The notes below the pieces were generated by a model. It was not told the DNA's origin. It saw only the letters and a list, made by a program, of their open reading frames with translations, and did not search any database. Below are positions 1-8,565 of a stretch of 64,000 bases of DNA, piece after piece. Source of the stretch: Vibrio sp. HB236076 (lineage in GTDB: Bacteria; Pseudomonadota; Gammaproteobacteria; Enterobacterales; Vibrionaceae); the NCBI RefSeq assembly GCF_040957575.1, contig NZ_CP162601.1, positions 124,001 to 188,000 of the forward strand, written 5' to 3'. How positions within the stretch are numbered: position 1 is the first letter of the stretch; each line of letters begins with the position of its first letter. Made by a program: the position numbers and the translations under genes.

Positions 1-176
1 TGCGTTTTTACGATGGCGAGTCTTGGACACAGGATTGGGAGAGTGCAAACACGTTACCTAAAGCGGTAAAAGTGGAGTTAACGCTCAGTGATTATGGCAA
101 AATATCAAGGACGTATTTAACGACTGGCGCGGTCCTTTCCGGTGATTCGATTGCGGGCAGTGATGATAATGAATAG
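1..176 (+). CDS. gspJ: Type II secretion minor pseudopilin GspJ (EpsJ), C-terminal end only
   Basis: An open frame (frame 3) enters from the left edge and stops at TAG 174-176. It encodes about 57 residues, including the tract [12 protein letters not shown] and an end rich in Asp/Ser. It lies directly before gspK and overlaps its start by about 14 bases, which is the usual arrangement in gsp/eps operons. GspJ is one of the minor pseudopilins (H, I, J, K) that form the tip of the type II secretion pseudopilus in the periplasm. The identity rests mainly on position and on the general look of the C-terminal beta region; the N-terminal prepilin motif is outside the window. Confidence 0.75.
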   Translation, partial: RFYDGESWTQDWESANTLPKAVKVELTLSDYGKISRTYLTTGAVLSGDSIAGSDDNE

Positions 177-1194
177 TCCTGCTGTCACCCGAAGTCGGGG
201 CGTTGCTTTAATTATCGTGTTGTTGATTTTGGCGATGATGACCACGATTGCCGCTTCTATGTCTGAGCGTTTGTGGGGGCAATTTGCTCGTGCAACGCAC
301 ACCCTCGACTATCAACAAGCCTATTGGTATAGCTTAGGGGTCGAAGCGTTAGCGAAAACGGCGATAGAAAAGAGTTATGAAGACGATGATGACGTGATCG
401 CGTTGGATCAACCTTGGGCCACAGAAGAGCAAGTGTATCCCCTCGACAATGGCCAAGTACAAGGTCATATTGTCGATATGCAAGCGTGCTTTAATCTCAA
501 TGCATTGGCCAACGCGACAGCCGATCTCAACGCCACGAGCCGGCCTTTTTTGGTCTCGGTGTTGCTCAATTTATTAGAAGCGACGGGGATTGATAGCGCT
601 CAAGCCGAAGTGATCGCTGACTCAACATGGGAATTTATTGACAGCAACAGTGTGACGAACTCGCAAACCGGTGTGGAAGAGCGCACTTACGAAAGTTTTG
701 ACCCTGCCTATCTCAGTCCCAACACCTTTTTGGCCGATGGTTCTGAGATGCGTTCTGTGTATCAAATGAGTGGGGCCATCATGCAGACGTTGTCAGGATT
801 AGTTTGTGCTTTACCCGATGATGATTGGCGTTTAAACGTCAATACCCTTAGCGTGGCACAAGCGCCTTTACTGGTGGCACTCTTTTCACCGACGCTGAGT
901 TTGAGTCAAGCACAAGAATTGATTGAGAGTCGTCCTACTGACGGCTGGGAATCGGTGGAGACGTTTTTAGATCAATCGGCGTTGTCCACGGTAACCGATA
1001 CCATCAAGGACGAGGCCGACGGTTATCTAACGGTCGACAGTCGCTATTTTGAATTAGATGCGCAAGTCACCGTAGGGGAATCTCGAGTTCGCCTACGCAG
1101 CTTGTTATACAGTAGTAATCGTGAGACGGCTGAAGTCATACGCCGTCGTTTTGGAGGGATCAGTGAGCGAGTGTCTAACCGTTCGGCTGAGTAG
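163..1194 (+). CDS. gspK: Type II secretion minor pseudopilin GspK (EpsK)
   Basis: This protein of 343 residues caps the pseudopilus tip together with GspI and GspJ. The N-terminus has the prepilin form: a short basic leader ending SRG, then the hydrophobic stretch [18 protein letters not shown]. This is followed by [15 protein letters not shown], typical of GspK. The large periplasmic domain carries the paired-helix (SAM-like) region around residues 100-210 and a Cys pair. ATG 163 is chosen because it overlaps the end of gspJ and gives a short leader; ATG 169 or GTG 142 are alternatives. As expected for a GspK, the residue at +5 after the cleavage glycine is not the usual Glu. It overlaps gspL by 32 bases. 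Confidence 0.92.
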   Translation: MIMNSPAVTRSRGVALIIVLLILAMMTTIAASMSERLWGQFARATHTLDYQQAYWYSLGVEALAKTAIEKSYEDDDDVIALDQPWATEEQVYPLDNGQVQGHIVDMQACFNLNALANATADLNATSRPFLVSVLLNLLEATGIDSAQAEVIADSTWEFIDSNSVTNSQTGVEERTYESFDPAYLSPNTFLADGSEMRSVYQMSGAIMQTLSGLVCALPDDDWRLNVNTLSVAQAPLLVALFSPTLSLSQAQELIESRPTDGWESVETFLDQSALSTVTDTIKDEADGYLTVDSRYFELDAQVTVGESRVRLRSLLYSSNRETAEVIRRRFGGISERVSNRSAE

Positions 1195-2374
1195 CGAACA
1201 CAAGACATCCATTCTGTGGTCCGTTTGGTCCAATCAAGAACAGGATGTGATTGCCAGCGGCGCGCTGGAAACCATACAAGAACTCGAAAAATTGACCCCG
1301 TACGCCACGGGTCGGCGAGTGGTCGTGTTGCTGTCGTCTAGCGATGTCTTGTTGACCGAGGTTGACATCCCCGCAGGCAGTGCACGGCAGTTCGAGAGTA
1401 TATTGCCCTATCTAATTGAGGACGAAATTGCCCAAGATGTCGATGAGCTACATTTTAGTCTCATCGCTAAGCGGGCGAGTAGTGCCTATGTTTGTGCGGT
1501 TGAAAAGCAATGGCTCAATGAGATCATCGCGCAATTTGCCGCTCATGACATGGAAATTGCTCAGGTGCTGCCCGATGTGTTGGCGTTACCTAGGCACGGC
1601 GAAATGGCTTGTGCTTTACACATCGACAATACCTGGTTGCTGCGCGTTGCCGATCACCTCGGGGTGAGCTTAGAGCCCGATTGGTTACCGCTGTACTTAA
1701 ATGATCGTGCCAAAACTGGCGAAACGGTTACGGTAGCAAGTTACAGCGAGGTACCGAACACACTTTCGTTTAGCCCAACCATTGAGTGGCAGCAGATGCC
1801 GCTGGAAATGCCAATGGCTTTACTGTCGAAAGGGGCATCGAGTAGTAAGGTCAATGTGTTGACAGGCGCGTTTCAGCGCAAGTCCTCATGGGCTCCCTAC
1901 TGGTCGATTTGGCGCAAAGCGGGGATTGCCGCCACCTTATTACTGGTGGTGATAGGCGTACAGAAAGGCCTTGAGACTTATCGTTTTGAACAGCAGGCGA
2001 CGGCCTATCGGGAGCGCAGTGAAACCATTTTTAGAAAAGTCTTTCCCGATAAGCAACGCATTCCTACCGTGAGCTATTTGAAGCGTCAATTTGATACCGA
2101 GTTAGCGCGTTTGACCGGTGGTGATTCGGGGGAGTCGGTACTGAGTTGGTTTGCCGCGATGCCGGCAACTCTTGCCAGTGTCAAAGGCATGGAGATCCAA
2201 AGTCTCAAATACGATCATCAGCAAGCTCAAGTGCGTTTACAAGTCAGTAGCCCAGACTTTCAAAGTTTTGAGCAGGCACGTGCGCGTTTGGCTGAACATT
2301 TTGTTGTTGAACAAGGCCAGCTTAACCGCAATGGTCAACAGGTGTTGGGCAGCTTTGTGCTGGCCAAGCAGTGA
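1163..2374 (+). CDS. gspL: Type II secretion inner-membrane platform protein GspL (EpsL)
   Basis: This bitopic protein of 403 residues links the GspE ATPase to the inner-membrane platform and pairs with GspM. The order is a cytoplasmic actin-like domain (about 1-240), a single membrane helix near residues 250-270 ([19 protein letters not shown]) and a periplasmic ferredoxin-like domain. The GTG at 1163 gives [11 protein letters not shown], which matches the start of EpsL. It is preceded by a good ribosome site (GGAGGG, 1153-1158), so it is preferred over the in-frame ATG at 1121. The start lies inside gspK, so translation is probably coupled. Confidence 0.93.
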   Translation: MSECLTVRLSSEHKTSILWSVWSNQEQDVIASGALETIQELEKLTPYATGRRVVVLLSSSDVLLTEVDIPAGSARQFESILPYLIEDEIAQDVDELHFSLIAKRASSAYVCAVEKQWLNEIIAQFAAHDMEIAQVLPDVLALPRHGEMACALHIDNTWLLRVADHLGVSLEPDWLPLYLNDRAKTGETVTVASYSEVPNTLSFSPTIEWQQMPLEMPMALLSKGASSSKVNVLTGAFQRKSSWAPYWSIWRKAGIAATLLLVVIGVQKGLETYRFEQQATAYRERSETIFRKVFPDKQRIPTVSYLKRQFDTELARLTGGDSGESVLSWFAAMPATLASVKGMEIQSLKYDHQQAQVRLQVSSPDFQSFEQARARLAEHFVVEQGQLNRNGQQVLGSFVLAKQ

Positions 2375-2381
2375 GGAAACC

Positions 2382-2876
2382 ATGAAATCCATATCTCAGC
2401 CCTTGTTACAGTGGTGGCAAACCATCACCTCTAGAGAACAGAAGCTTGTTATTGGCGCCGGTTTAGTCGTTGCCATTGCCTTGTTGTATTGGGGAATCGT
2501 GATGCCATTGCTTCATCAAGCCGAGCAAGCCGAGCAGCGATTAAACAGCGCGATGCAACTCAATACTTGGGTTAGTGAGCGAGCGAACCAAATTGTGCAG
2601 TTGCGCGGTCAAGGTGGGCGCCAATACTCGAGTGCGCCGCTTAATCAATTGGTTGCCGAGTCAGCAGGGCAGTTTACAGTGGAGCTGATCCGAATGCAGC
2701 CTCGCAACGACGATGGCTTGCAAGTATGGATTCAACCCTTGGCCTTTGATCAGTTGATCAATTGGATCGATTTTTTGCAACAGCAACAGGGGATCACCGT
2801 TGAGTACCTCGATATCGACCGCGGTCAACAAAGCGGTACGGTAGAGGTGAACCGCTTACAATTTAAGCGAGGGTAA
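2382..2876 (+). CDS. gspM: Type II secretion platform protein GspM (EpsM)
   Basis: A protein of 164 residues. It has a short cytoplasmic N-terminus (MKSISQPLLQWWQTITSREQ), one membrane helix at about 23-43 (LVIGAGLVVAIALLYWGIVM), a coiled segment rich in Gln/Glu and a periplasmic ferredoxin-like domain. GspM binds GspL and is required for the inner-membrane platform of type II secretion. The start at ATG 2382 follows GAGGAAA by the right distance and lies 7 bases after the gspL stop; the longer open frame upstream is gspL in another phase. Size and topology match the family. Confidence 0.92.
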   Translation: MKSISQPLLQWWQTITSREQKLVIGAGLVVAIALLYWGIVMPLLHQAEQAEQRLNSAMQLNTWVSERANQIVQLRGQGGRQYSSAPLNQLVAESAGQFTVELIRMQPRNDDGLQVWIQPLAFDQLINWIDFLQQQQGITVEYLDIDRGQQSGTVEVNRLQFKRG

Positions 2877-2877
2877 G

Positions 2878-3645
2878 ATGAGACGAGCAGTATTATACAG
2901 TTTGATTTTTTTGCTGTTCTTTGCGGTGAGTGTGGTGATCAGTGTACCGGTTACACAATTACTGCCTTACATGCCTTTACCTAAAGCACTTCAGTTGCAA
3001 GGGGTGAGCGGTACCTTGTGGCAGGGAAAAGCTCAAGAGGTTTATTGGGATAAGACGTCGCTTGGTCAAGTGAGTTGGGATTGGCAGTCTAGTGCGTTGT
3101 GGCAAGGTGACATGGCCTATCAGGTGCGTTTTGGAGAAGGCAGTGCTTGGCAGCTGCGCGGTCGTGGTGTTGTTGGTAGCCACTGGTCTGGTCAAGTGTT
3201 TGCTCGCCACGTTTTCGCATCAATGCCGGCGGCTCATGTGGCCAGACAACTGGATTTGCCTGTGCCCATCAGTGTGACGGGGCAAGTTGAGCTCACCCTG
3301 AGGGATTGGCAATACGCCCAGCCTTGGTGTGTACAGGGCGAAGGTGAAGTCGTGTGGAATACCGATGCCGTTGGAACGCCGCTCGGCCCATTACAATTGG
3401 GACCAGTGATCACAGACATTCAATGCCAAAATAATGCGATCACCGCCAAAGGGGAACAAAAAAGCGATCAAGTCAGTGCGGCGTTTAGCGCGGAGTTAAG
3501 TCAAAATGGCCGTTATCAAAGTCAAGCTTGGTTTCAACCAGGGCGCGAGTTTCCTGAGCAAATGGCATCGCAATTACAATGGTTGGGCAAGCCTGATAAC
3601 AAAGGGCAATACCAGTTTGATCACAAAGGCCGGTTGCGGTTGTGA
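2878..3645 (+). CDS. gspN: Type II secretion protein GspN (EpsN)
   Basis: A protein of 255 residues with an N-terminal signal anchor (about 5-25) and the GspN hallmark MPLPKALQLQGVSGTLWQG near residue 32. The rest is periplasmic beta-rich sequence with a Cys pair (WCVQGEG and IQCQN). GspN is an accessory, often dispensable, part of the type II secretion operon and usually its last gene, as here. ATG 2878 overlaps no other gene and sits one base after the gspM stop. A long hairpin terminator follows at 3691-3735. Confidence 0.92.
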   Translation: MRRAVLYSLIFLLFFAVSVVISVPVTQLLPYMPLPKALQLQGVSGTLWQGKAQEVYWDKTSLGQVSWDWQSSALWQGDMAYQVRFGEGSAWQLRGRGVVGSHWSGQVFARHVFASMPAAHVARQLDLPVPISVTGQVELTLRDWQYAQPWCVQGEGEVVWNTDAVGTPLGPLQLGPVITDIQCQNNAITAKGEQKSDQVSAAFSAELSQNGRYQSQAWFQPGREFPEQMASQLQWLGKPDNKGQYQFDHKGRLRL

Positions 3646-3690
3646 TGCCCAGACGTATAACGGTGTGTTCCTTGATGGGTAATACAATGA

Positions 3691-3735
3691 TTGGAATAAA
3701 AAACGAGCGTCTCAAGCGCTCGTTTTTTATTCCAA
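3691..3735. terminator. Bidirectional terminator between gspN and cysQ
   Basis: A perfect 19-bp inverted repeat (arms 3691-3709 and 3717-3735, 7-base loop). Its core is ACGAGCG/CGCTCGT, flanked by A-runs on one side and T-runs on the other. This fits an intrinsic terminator working for both the gsp operon (+) and cysQ (-). Confidence 0.88.
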
Positions 3736-3778
3736 AGACCGTGGTCAGACACGCTTTTTTGTGCCCTTCTTTTAGAGG

Positions 3779-4597
3779 CTACTTTTTCTTGATTAAGATT
3801 TGATCCCAAGGCAGATCGGCATCACCGAGTACAATAAAATTGGGGTTTTGAAACGTATCCCTTTCATTGTAGGACAGCGGGTCTAGTTGGGTACTGAGAA
3901 TGCGGCCACCGGCTTGTTCAACAATACACTGGGTTGCCGCCGTATCCCATTCACCCGTTGGCCCTAGTCTCAGGTAGCAATCCACGGCACCTTCTGCCAC
4001 TAGGCAGGCTTTTAAGGCCGCAGAGCCTAGAGGGATCAGTTCGTAATTCCACTCTGAGCTCATACAGTTAGTGATGCGATTGATGTTTTGCCGACGGCTG
4101 ATGGCGATGGCGATACTTTGTTTGGCGTATTCGTGTTTGTGAGTGTAAATTTTTACACTTTCGCCCATTTCGGGAATTTTCCAAGCTCCCTTGCCCTGAT
4201 AGGCGTAATAGGTCACGCCAGAGACGGGGCCATAAACAACCCCCATCACGGGATGATTGTCTTCGACCAGGGCGATGATGGTAGCGAAATCGCCACTGCG
4301 CGCAATAAACTCTTGGGTGCCATCGAGTGGATCAACTAACCAGTACCGGTGCCAGTGTGCTCGCTGTTTTAAGCTGATGTCGGCATCTTCTTCAGAGAGT
4401 ACGGGGATATCGGGGGTGAGTTGTTTTAGCGCCTCAGTGATCAGTTTATGGGCGGCGAGATCGGCGCTGGTGACAGGGGTTTCATCGTCTTTGGTGTACG
4501 CTTGATATTGTTTGGTTTCGTAAATGTCTAAGATCAGTTGGCCAGCTTGGCGTGCAATGTCGATAACACTAGGTAATAGATGAGATAAATCCTGCAT
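3779..4597 (-). CDS. cysQ: 3'(2'),5'-bisphosphate nucleotidase CysQ
   Basis: An inositol-monophosphatase-fold enzyme of 272 residues that removes the 3'-phosphate from PAP (and PAPS), the by-product of sulfate activation. The metal-binding motifs are all present: DDETPVTSAD near residue 36, EED near 70, WLVDPLDGTQEF near 88-99 and WDTAA near 215. The protein is cytoplasmic or loosely membrane associated. nudE lies 10 bases upstream in the same direction, so the two are probably co-transcribed. Length matches the Vibrio and enterobacterial proteins. Confidence 0.94.
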   Translation of the reverse strand: MQDLSHLLPSVIDIARQAGQLILDIYETKQYQAYTKDDETPVTSADLAAHKLITEALKQLTPDIPVLSEEDADISLKQRAHWHRYWLVDPLDGTQEFIARSGDFATIIALVEDNHPVMGVVYGPVSGVTYYAYQGKGAWKIPEMGESVKIYTHKHEYAKQSIAIAISRRQNINRITNCMSSEWNYELIPLGSAALKACLVAEGAVDCYLRLGPTGEWDTAATQCIVEQAGGRILSTQLDPLSYNERDTFQNPNFIVLGDADLPWDQILIKKK

Positions 4598-4607
4598 GTC
4601 TCTTTCC

Positions 4608-5156
4608 CTATTTTGACAAGTGACGCAAGGTCATCATTAAAGCGGTGATACTTCGAGCTTCACAAAAGTCGAGGTGAGTGAGCAGCTCTTCCGCTTGCGC
4701 CAGTGGCCAGCGAACGATGTCGAGGGGCTCTGGCTCGTCACCTTCAAGCTTTTCTGGATAGAGGTCTTGAGCAATGAACAACGTCATTTTGCTAGAGAAA
4801 TAAGAGGGCGCGAGCACAACTTGTTTAAGTGGTGTTAAGGTTTTCGCCCCAAAGCCAATTTCTTCTTTGAGTTCACGTACCGCGGCTTGTTGTTCCGTTT
4901 CGCCAGGGTCAATCAACCCTTTGGGAAAGCCAAGTTCGTAGCGCTCTGTCCCGGCACCGTATTCCCGTACGAGTAAAATATCGCCTTGCTCTGTGATTGG
5001 CACCATCAAAACGGCATTGCGACCACTGGGTCGCATGCGTTCATAGCGGCGTTCTACACCGTTTGAAAAACGCAGGTCTAGGCCCTCAATCGTAAAGAGT
5101 CTAGATTGAGCAACAGTGTGTTTGGCTATGATCTCTGGTGGTACTCGCTTAGACAT
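4608..5156 (-). CDS. nudE: ADP-compounds hydrolase NudE (Nudix)
   Basis: A Nudix hydrolase of 182 residues. The Nudix box (GX5EX7REUXEEXGU) is complete: it begins at the G of GLIDPGETEQQ and ends in RELKEEIGF, about residues 98-120. NudE hydrolyses ADP-ribose, NADH and Ap3A-type dinucleotides. The C-terminus (FCEARSITALMMTLRHL) matches NudE rather than other Nudix groups. It is first in an apparent two-gene unit with cysQ. The link is sensible because both remove nucleotide by-products. Confidence 0.92.
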   Translation of the reverse strand: MSKRVPPEIIAKHTVAQSRLFTIEGLDLRFSNGVERRYERMRPSGRNAVLMVPITEQGDILLVREYGAGTERYELGFPKGLIDPGETEQQAAVRELKEEIGFGAKTLTPLKQVVLAPSYFSSKMTLFIAQDLYPEKLEGDEPEPLDIVRWPLAQAEELLTHLDFCEARSITALMMTLRHLSK

Positions 5157-5443
5157 TGGCTAACTCCTTGACTGGCATGTTAGGACTAATATAGGTAAAA
5201 ATGCACTGACTGCCAATAAGATAGCCCTTCAAATTATCGTCAATTCACAGTTTGTCGACATTGGGCTCAAAAAGACAGCGCGGGGATAAGGGGTAATATG
5301 AATGCATAAGTATATTGGTTGGCAAAATGAACTGACGATGAGTAAGCCGTCAGCGGCGAAGAGGCATGGGTGTGACATCGGTAACGCCCATCGTATTGAG
5401 CGTTACCGTAAGCAGGTTGAAGTGTGTCCTGTTCGCCGTGCGA

Positions 5444-6028
5444 TTACATGTAAGAGTGATCACCGCGGTTGTGCTCGGTAGCATCGCGCACACCGGTGAG
5501 TTCGCCTTCAAACATGTTGAGCAGTTGCTTTTCAATGCCGTCTTTAAGAGTGACATCGACCATAGAACAACCGTTACAGCCACCGCCAAAGGCGATAATG
5601 GCCACGCCATCTTCGGTGATTTCAACCAGGTTAATATGACCGCCATGACCGGCTAAATCAGGGTTGATTTGCGTTTGAATGAGATACTCAACACGCTCGA
5701 TTAAAGGTGCATCGTCTGAGACTTTACGCATCTTGGCATTGGGCGCTTTTAGCGTCAGTTGAGAGCCCATTTTATCAGTGACAAAATCAATAACGGCCTC
5801 GTCTAAGAAGGGTAAGCTTAATTCGTCAATCATGGCCGAAAAACCGTTAAACGGCAGTTCTGTATCATTGGACTCTACGGCTTCTGGTGGGCAGTAAGAA
5901 ACGCCACACTCTGCGTTTTGAGTACCTGGATTGACGACAAAAATACGAATATTAGTGCCTTCGGCTTGTTGAGAGAGTAAGTTGGCAAAATGAGTTTGCG
6001 CTGTTTCAGTAATGGTAATATTTGACAC
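5444..6028 (-). CDS. nfuA: Fe-S biogenesis protein NfuA
   Basis: A Fe-S carrier/scaffold of 194 residues. It has an N-terminal degenerate A-type domain (about 1-95, with [12 protein letters not shown]) and a C-terminal Nfu domain whose [12 protein letters not shown] holds the CxxC cluster ligands near residues 151-154. NfuA passes 4Fe-4S clusters to apo-proteins under oxidative stress or iron limitation. The start is GTG 6028 ([14 protein letters not shown]); no ATG fits. The upstream sequence carries a near-consensus IscR type 1 site (6034-6058), which predicts repression by holo-IscR, as reported for E. coli nfuA. Confidence 0.95.
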   Translation of the reverse strand: MSNITITETAQTHFANLLSQQAEGTNIRIFVVNPGTQNAECGVSYCPPEAVESNDTELPFNGFSAMIDELSLPFLDEAVIDFVTDKMGSQLTLKAPNAKMRKVSDDAPLIERVEYLIQTQINPDLAGHGGHINLVEITEDGVAIIAFGGGCNGCSMVDVTLKDGIEKQLLNMFEGELTGVRDATEHNRGDHSYM

Positions 6029-6033
6029 GACGA

Positions 6034-6058
6034 ATACCTGAGTAACTTTGTAGGCTAT
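6034..6058 (-). promoter_or_regulatory. Predicted IscR type 1 site upstream of nfuA
   Basis: On the minus strand these 25 bases begin ATAGCCTAC and end ACTCAGGTAT. By hand they match the E. coli IscR type 1 consensus ATASYYGAC... at 21 of 25 positions, including both outer ATA/TAT ends and the SYY/RRS blocks. The site ends about 5 bases before the GTG start, so bound IscR would cover the ribosome site or block elongation from a promoter further upstream (a TAGAAT -10-like box lies near 6071). Confidence 0.65.
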
Positions 6059-6119
6059 TTAATCATCATTCTACTCCAGAGAAATTTGAGATCTAGCCTT
6101 TTGTGAATTTTGAGTGCAG

Positions 6120-6860
6120 TTAACATTTCGATCTTGGATCACCTGTGCGACAAATACAATAGATATCGATTTTTTTTACTCCACACTCGAAGAGCAAAGG
6201 GCAAATGGCATTGAGCGTACTGCCTGTCGTGACGACGTCATCGACCAAGGCGACATGGCTAGGTAGCGCTCGGCAGGAGGGTAACAATGCGATGGCACCT
6301 TGGAGGTTTTTTTGTCGCTCTTTGCGTGTTAATCCACGTTGAACTTGGGTATGACGAGTGCGCTTGAGGGCATTGACGGTTCGATTGCCGAGCCTTTGAC
6401 TCAGTGCACGTGCAATCAATTCGCTTTGGTTATAGCCTCGTTGCCATTGGCGTCGCCAGAATAAAGGCACTGGGATCATGACTGCAGCGGGGGTGTCAAT
6501 GCGCTTAGCCAGTAAGGCGGCAAGGTCATTGGCGAAATACGGCTGCTGCTGGTATTTGAGTTTGTGAATATACTGATCAAGAGGAAATTGGTAATCTCCC
6601 AAACAGTACAAGCGCTGCCAGTAAGGCGGTTGCAGTAGGCACTGACCGCACAGATCCTCTTCGGCTGCCAGTTGTAACCCACATCGAGGGCATAAACAGT
6701 CACTCGAGAGGCTTTGATAGCAACTGTGGCACCAAAGGCTGTGATCTTGCGTAACGCGAGGCAAACCACACAAATGGCATGGGGTGGGTGAGGGGACTAA
6801 AAACCAGGCTAAGTGATGTACAAAGTCTCTAAGAGCAAAACGCATTGTCGATAACCTCAT
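6120..6860 (-). CDS. comF: ComF/GntX family phosphoribosyltransferase-like protein
   Basis: A protein of 246 residues. The N-terminal half has four CxxC pairs (CHLCGLP, CHSC, CPRCG, CGQC) that probably form a zinc-binding double-wing. The C-terminal half is a type I phosphoribosyltransferase fold with the PRPP loop ALVDDVVTTGST near residue 205. ComF proteins are needed for DNA transformation in naturally competent bacteria, Vibrio included; the E. coli homologue GntX/YhgH supports growth on DNA. ATG 6860 is used; ATG 6845, with GAGG nine bases upstream, is an equally possible start. It is divergent from bioH across 80 bases. Confidence 0.88.
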   Translation of the reverse strand: MRLSTMRFALRDFVHHLAWFLVPSPTPCHLCGLPRVTQDHSLWCHSCYQSLSSDCLCPRCGLQLAAEEDLCGQCLLQPPYWQRLYCLGDYQFPLDQYIHKLKYQQQPYFANDLAALLAKRIDTPAAVMIPVPLFWRRQWQRGYNQSELIARALSQRLGNRTVNALKRTRHTQVQRGLTRKERQKNLQGAIALLPSCRALPSHVALVDDVVTTGSTLNAICPLLFECGVKKIDIYCICRTGDPRSKC

Positions 6861-6940
6861 TTAGCCACCTAATCCATGGAGTGAGTTTTTATCATAGCGG
6901 TCTGTGTTGATCAGTTAGAGGGATATTTGAGGGATAAAAC

Positions 6941-7726
6941 GTGACACAAGTAGAAAACATTCACTGGCAAAGTATGGGCCAAGGGCCAGATCTGGTGCTG
7001 TTACATGGTTGGGGCATGAATGCTGAGGTGTGGTCGGAAATTGCCCTGCCACTCAGTCGACATTTTCGCGTGCATTTGGTTGACTTACCCGGTTATGGGT
7101 TCAGTGCAGGTTGCCCTGCGACAGATTGGCAGCACTTGCAATCACAACTGTTGGCACAGGCGCCGGATAAGGCCATTTGGCTCGGTTGGTCCTTGGGCGG
7201 TTTAGTGGTGACTCAACTTGCCTTATCCGTTCCCGAGCGAGTCAGTCATGCGATCACGGTGGCGAGTTCGCCGCGCTTTTCGGCGTTAAAAGCGCAGCGA
7301 TGGCGAGGGATTGAGCCCGAAGTCTTAGCGCAATTTAGCCAGCAATTACAGTCAGATTTTCAGCAAACGATAGAGCGTTTTATGGCTTTACAAGCCATGG
7401 GGAGCAGAACCGCCAAGCGCGATGTCAAAACCATTAAGCAGGCTGTGTTGTCACGTCCTACACCTTGCCCAGAGTCTCTGGCACAAGGGTTAGACTGGTT
7501 GGCAAAGATCGACTTACGCGAGCAATTGGTCAATATTAAGTTGCCGTTTTTGCGTCTATATGGACGCCTAGATGGTTTGGTTCCTAAAATTACGGCCACC
7601 CATGTAGACCAGTTACACCCGAGCAGTGAAAGTATTATTTTTGCACAATCCTCACACGCGCCTTTCATTACTGAGCCGGAGGAATTTTACAATACCATTA
7701 TAAAATTTGTTCAAAAAAACAGCTAA
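6941..7726 (+). CDS. bioH: Pimeloyl-ACP methyl ester carboxylesterase BioH
   Basis: An alpha/beta hydrolase of 261 residues. Ser84 lies in the nucleophile elbow GWSLGG, the acid is in YGRLDGLVP and the His is in SSHAPFITEP. BioH cleaves the methyl ester from pimeloyl-ACP methyl ester, ending the disguised fatty-acid route to biotin. The start is GTG 6941 (VTQVENIHWQSMGQGPDLVLLHGWGMN), matching the family start. Location beside comF and nfuA is the known gamma-proteobacterial arrangement. Confidence 0.94.
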   Translation: MTQVENIHWQSMGQGPDLVLLHGWGMNAEVWSEIALPLSRHFRVHLVDLPGYGFSAGCPATDWQHLQSQLLAQAPDKAIWLGWSLGGLVVTQLALSVPERVSHAITVASSPRFSALKAQRWRGIEPEVLAQFSQQLQSDFQQTIERFMALQAMGSRTAKRDVKTIKQAVLSRPTPCPESLAQGLDWLAKIDLREQLVNIKLPFLRLYGRLDGLVPKITATHVDQLHPSSESIIFAQSSHAPFITEPEEFYNTIIKFVQKNS

Positions 7727-7851
7727 ACTTGAGTGAGTTTTCGCCGATAACTTTACTGCCAATAACGGGATGACATTGGTTGTGCGCTAAATGTTCTCAT
7801 TGATGAGAGGCGGATAGCGATGAGTTGGGCGATTCTCTTTGGAGGTGTCGC

Positions 7852-8316
7852 ATGAATGTATCATTGAATAATATCAATGTGCCGTTAATCGCCCCAACGG
7901 TGAATTTGCCAACTGAACAAGTCGCACGGGACAATCGAGTTAAACAACCCGTTAGGCCAACAGTGGCAACGTCTCGAGCACAATCCGAGCGAAAAACATC
8001 GACACAGGAAAAGCACGATAAAAACCAAGCCTGGGATCCGTCATTGCACCCAGACTATGAGGTTGATGGCGTGACTGAACAAGCTGATAGTGAAGACGCG
8101 GCCTCGCCATTGACGAGGTGGTTTGAGTTGTTAGCGCTGAGCAGTTACAGCGAAAATCAGGGCTTGGGTTATACCGTGCGCTTTCGATTGCCGAAGAATT
8201 TGCTTGATGGGATCGCGCATTCCGGAGAAATGAATAAACGCCGACAAGTGATCCGATATCACTATGGTCACTCGGTCGCGCCCAATTCTCCCTCTCACGT
8301 GATTGCCGTGCTCTAA
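7852..8316 (+). CDS. Conserved hypothetical protein of unknown function
   Basis: I recognise no domain in this protein of 154 residues. The first 90 residues are polar and probably disordered (many Thr, Gln, Glu, Lys). The C-terminal third is compact and basic (GYTVRFRLPKNLLDGIAH, then MNKRRQVIRYHYGHSVAPN). There is no signal peptide or membrane helix. ATG 7852 is preceded by GGAGGT at the proper spacing, so the gene is translated in its own right. It lies between bioH and a strong terminator, in a position where Vibrio genomes carry a small protein of this kind. Confidence 0.8.
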   Translation: MNVSLNNINVPLIAPTVNLPTEQVARDNRVKQPVRPTVATSRAQSERKTSTQEKHDKNQAWDPSLHPDYEVDGVTEQADSEDAASPLTRWFELLALSSYSENQGLGYTVRFRLPKNLLDGIAHSGEMNKRRQVIRYHYGHSVAPNSPSHVIAVL

Positions 8317-8394
8317 CCCCGTGGTGGTATGTATCAAACGATGAGCTTTCATCACGATGACAACTACCGTTGGTCAGCGATGTGTTAGAAAAAC

Positions 8395-8424
8395 AATGGC
8401 CCTCATAACGAGGGCCATTTTTTT
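8395..8424 (+). terminator. Intrinsic terminator after the 7852-8316 gene
   Basis: A 10-bp perfect stem (AATGGCCCTC, 8395-8404, with GAGGGCCATT, 8410-8419), a 5-base loop ATAAC, and a T-run continuing to 8424. Orientation fits transcripts from bioH and the small gene. Confidence 0.9.
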
Positions 8425-8427
8425 GCG

Positions 8428-8551
8428 CTTATACCTACCGGATTCAATCTGTGGTCAATGATAGCGCAGTGGTCGAACTTGAGAGCAAGACAAGATCTTT
8501 TCTTAACGACGTTATCGAGTTTGTTAACTCGCTAGGGTGATCCGCTTATTT
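8428..8551 (-). repeat. Vibrio-type intergenic repeat, copy C (shortened)
   Basis: Read on the minus strand, this stretch matches the two xanP-recG copies. It has GCGG-TCACCCTAGC near one end, the tract CTCGATAACGTCGTTAAG, then TTGCTCTCAAG and ATTGACCACAGA, and finally a degenerate TATAAG end. The middle is about 40-50 bases shorter than in the copies at 21501 and 21808. One terminal repeat is lost where the element meets the 3' end of tex. Confidence 0.75.
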
Positions 8552-8565
8552 CGTTGCGTTGGCCA

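Noticed and set aside
5378..5405. GGTAACGC/GCGTTACC hairpin downstream of nfuA as a terminator
   Set aside because: The stem is real (8 bp) but no T-run follows on the minus strand, so it is not called.
8428..8551. CRISPR-like or tRNA-like element
   Set aside because: There are no regularly spaced short repeats and no cloverleaf; the sequence aligns with the intergenic repeat family instead.
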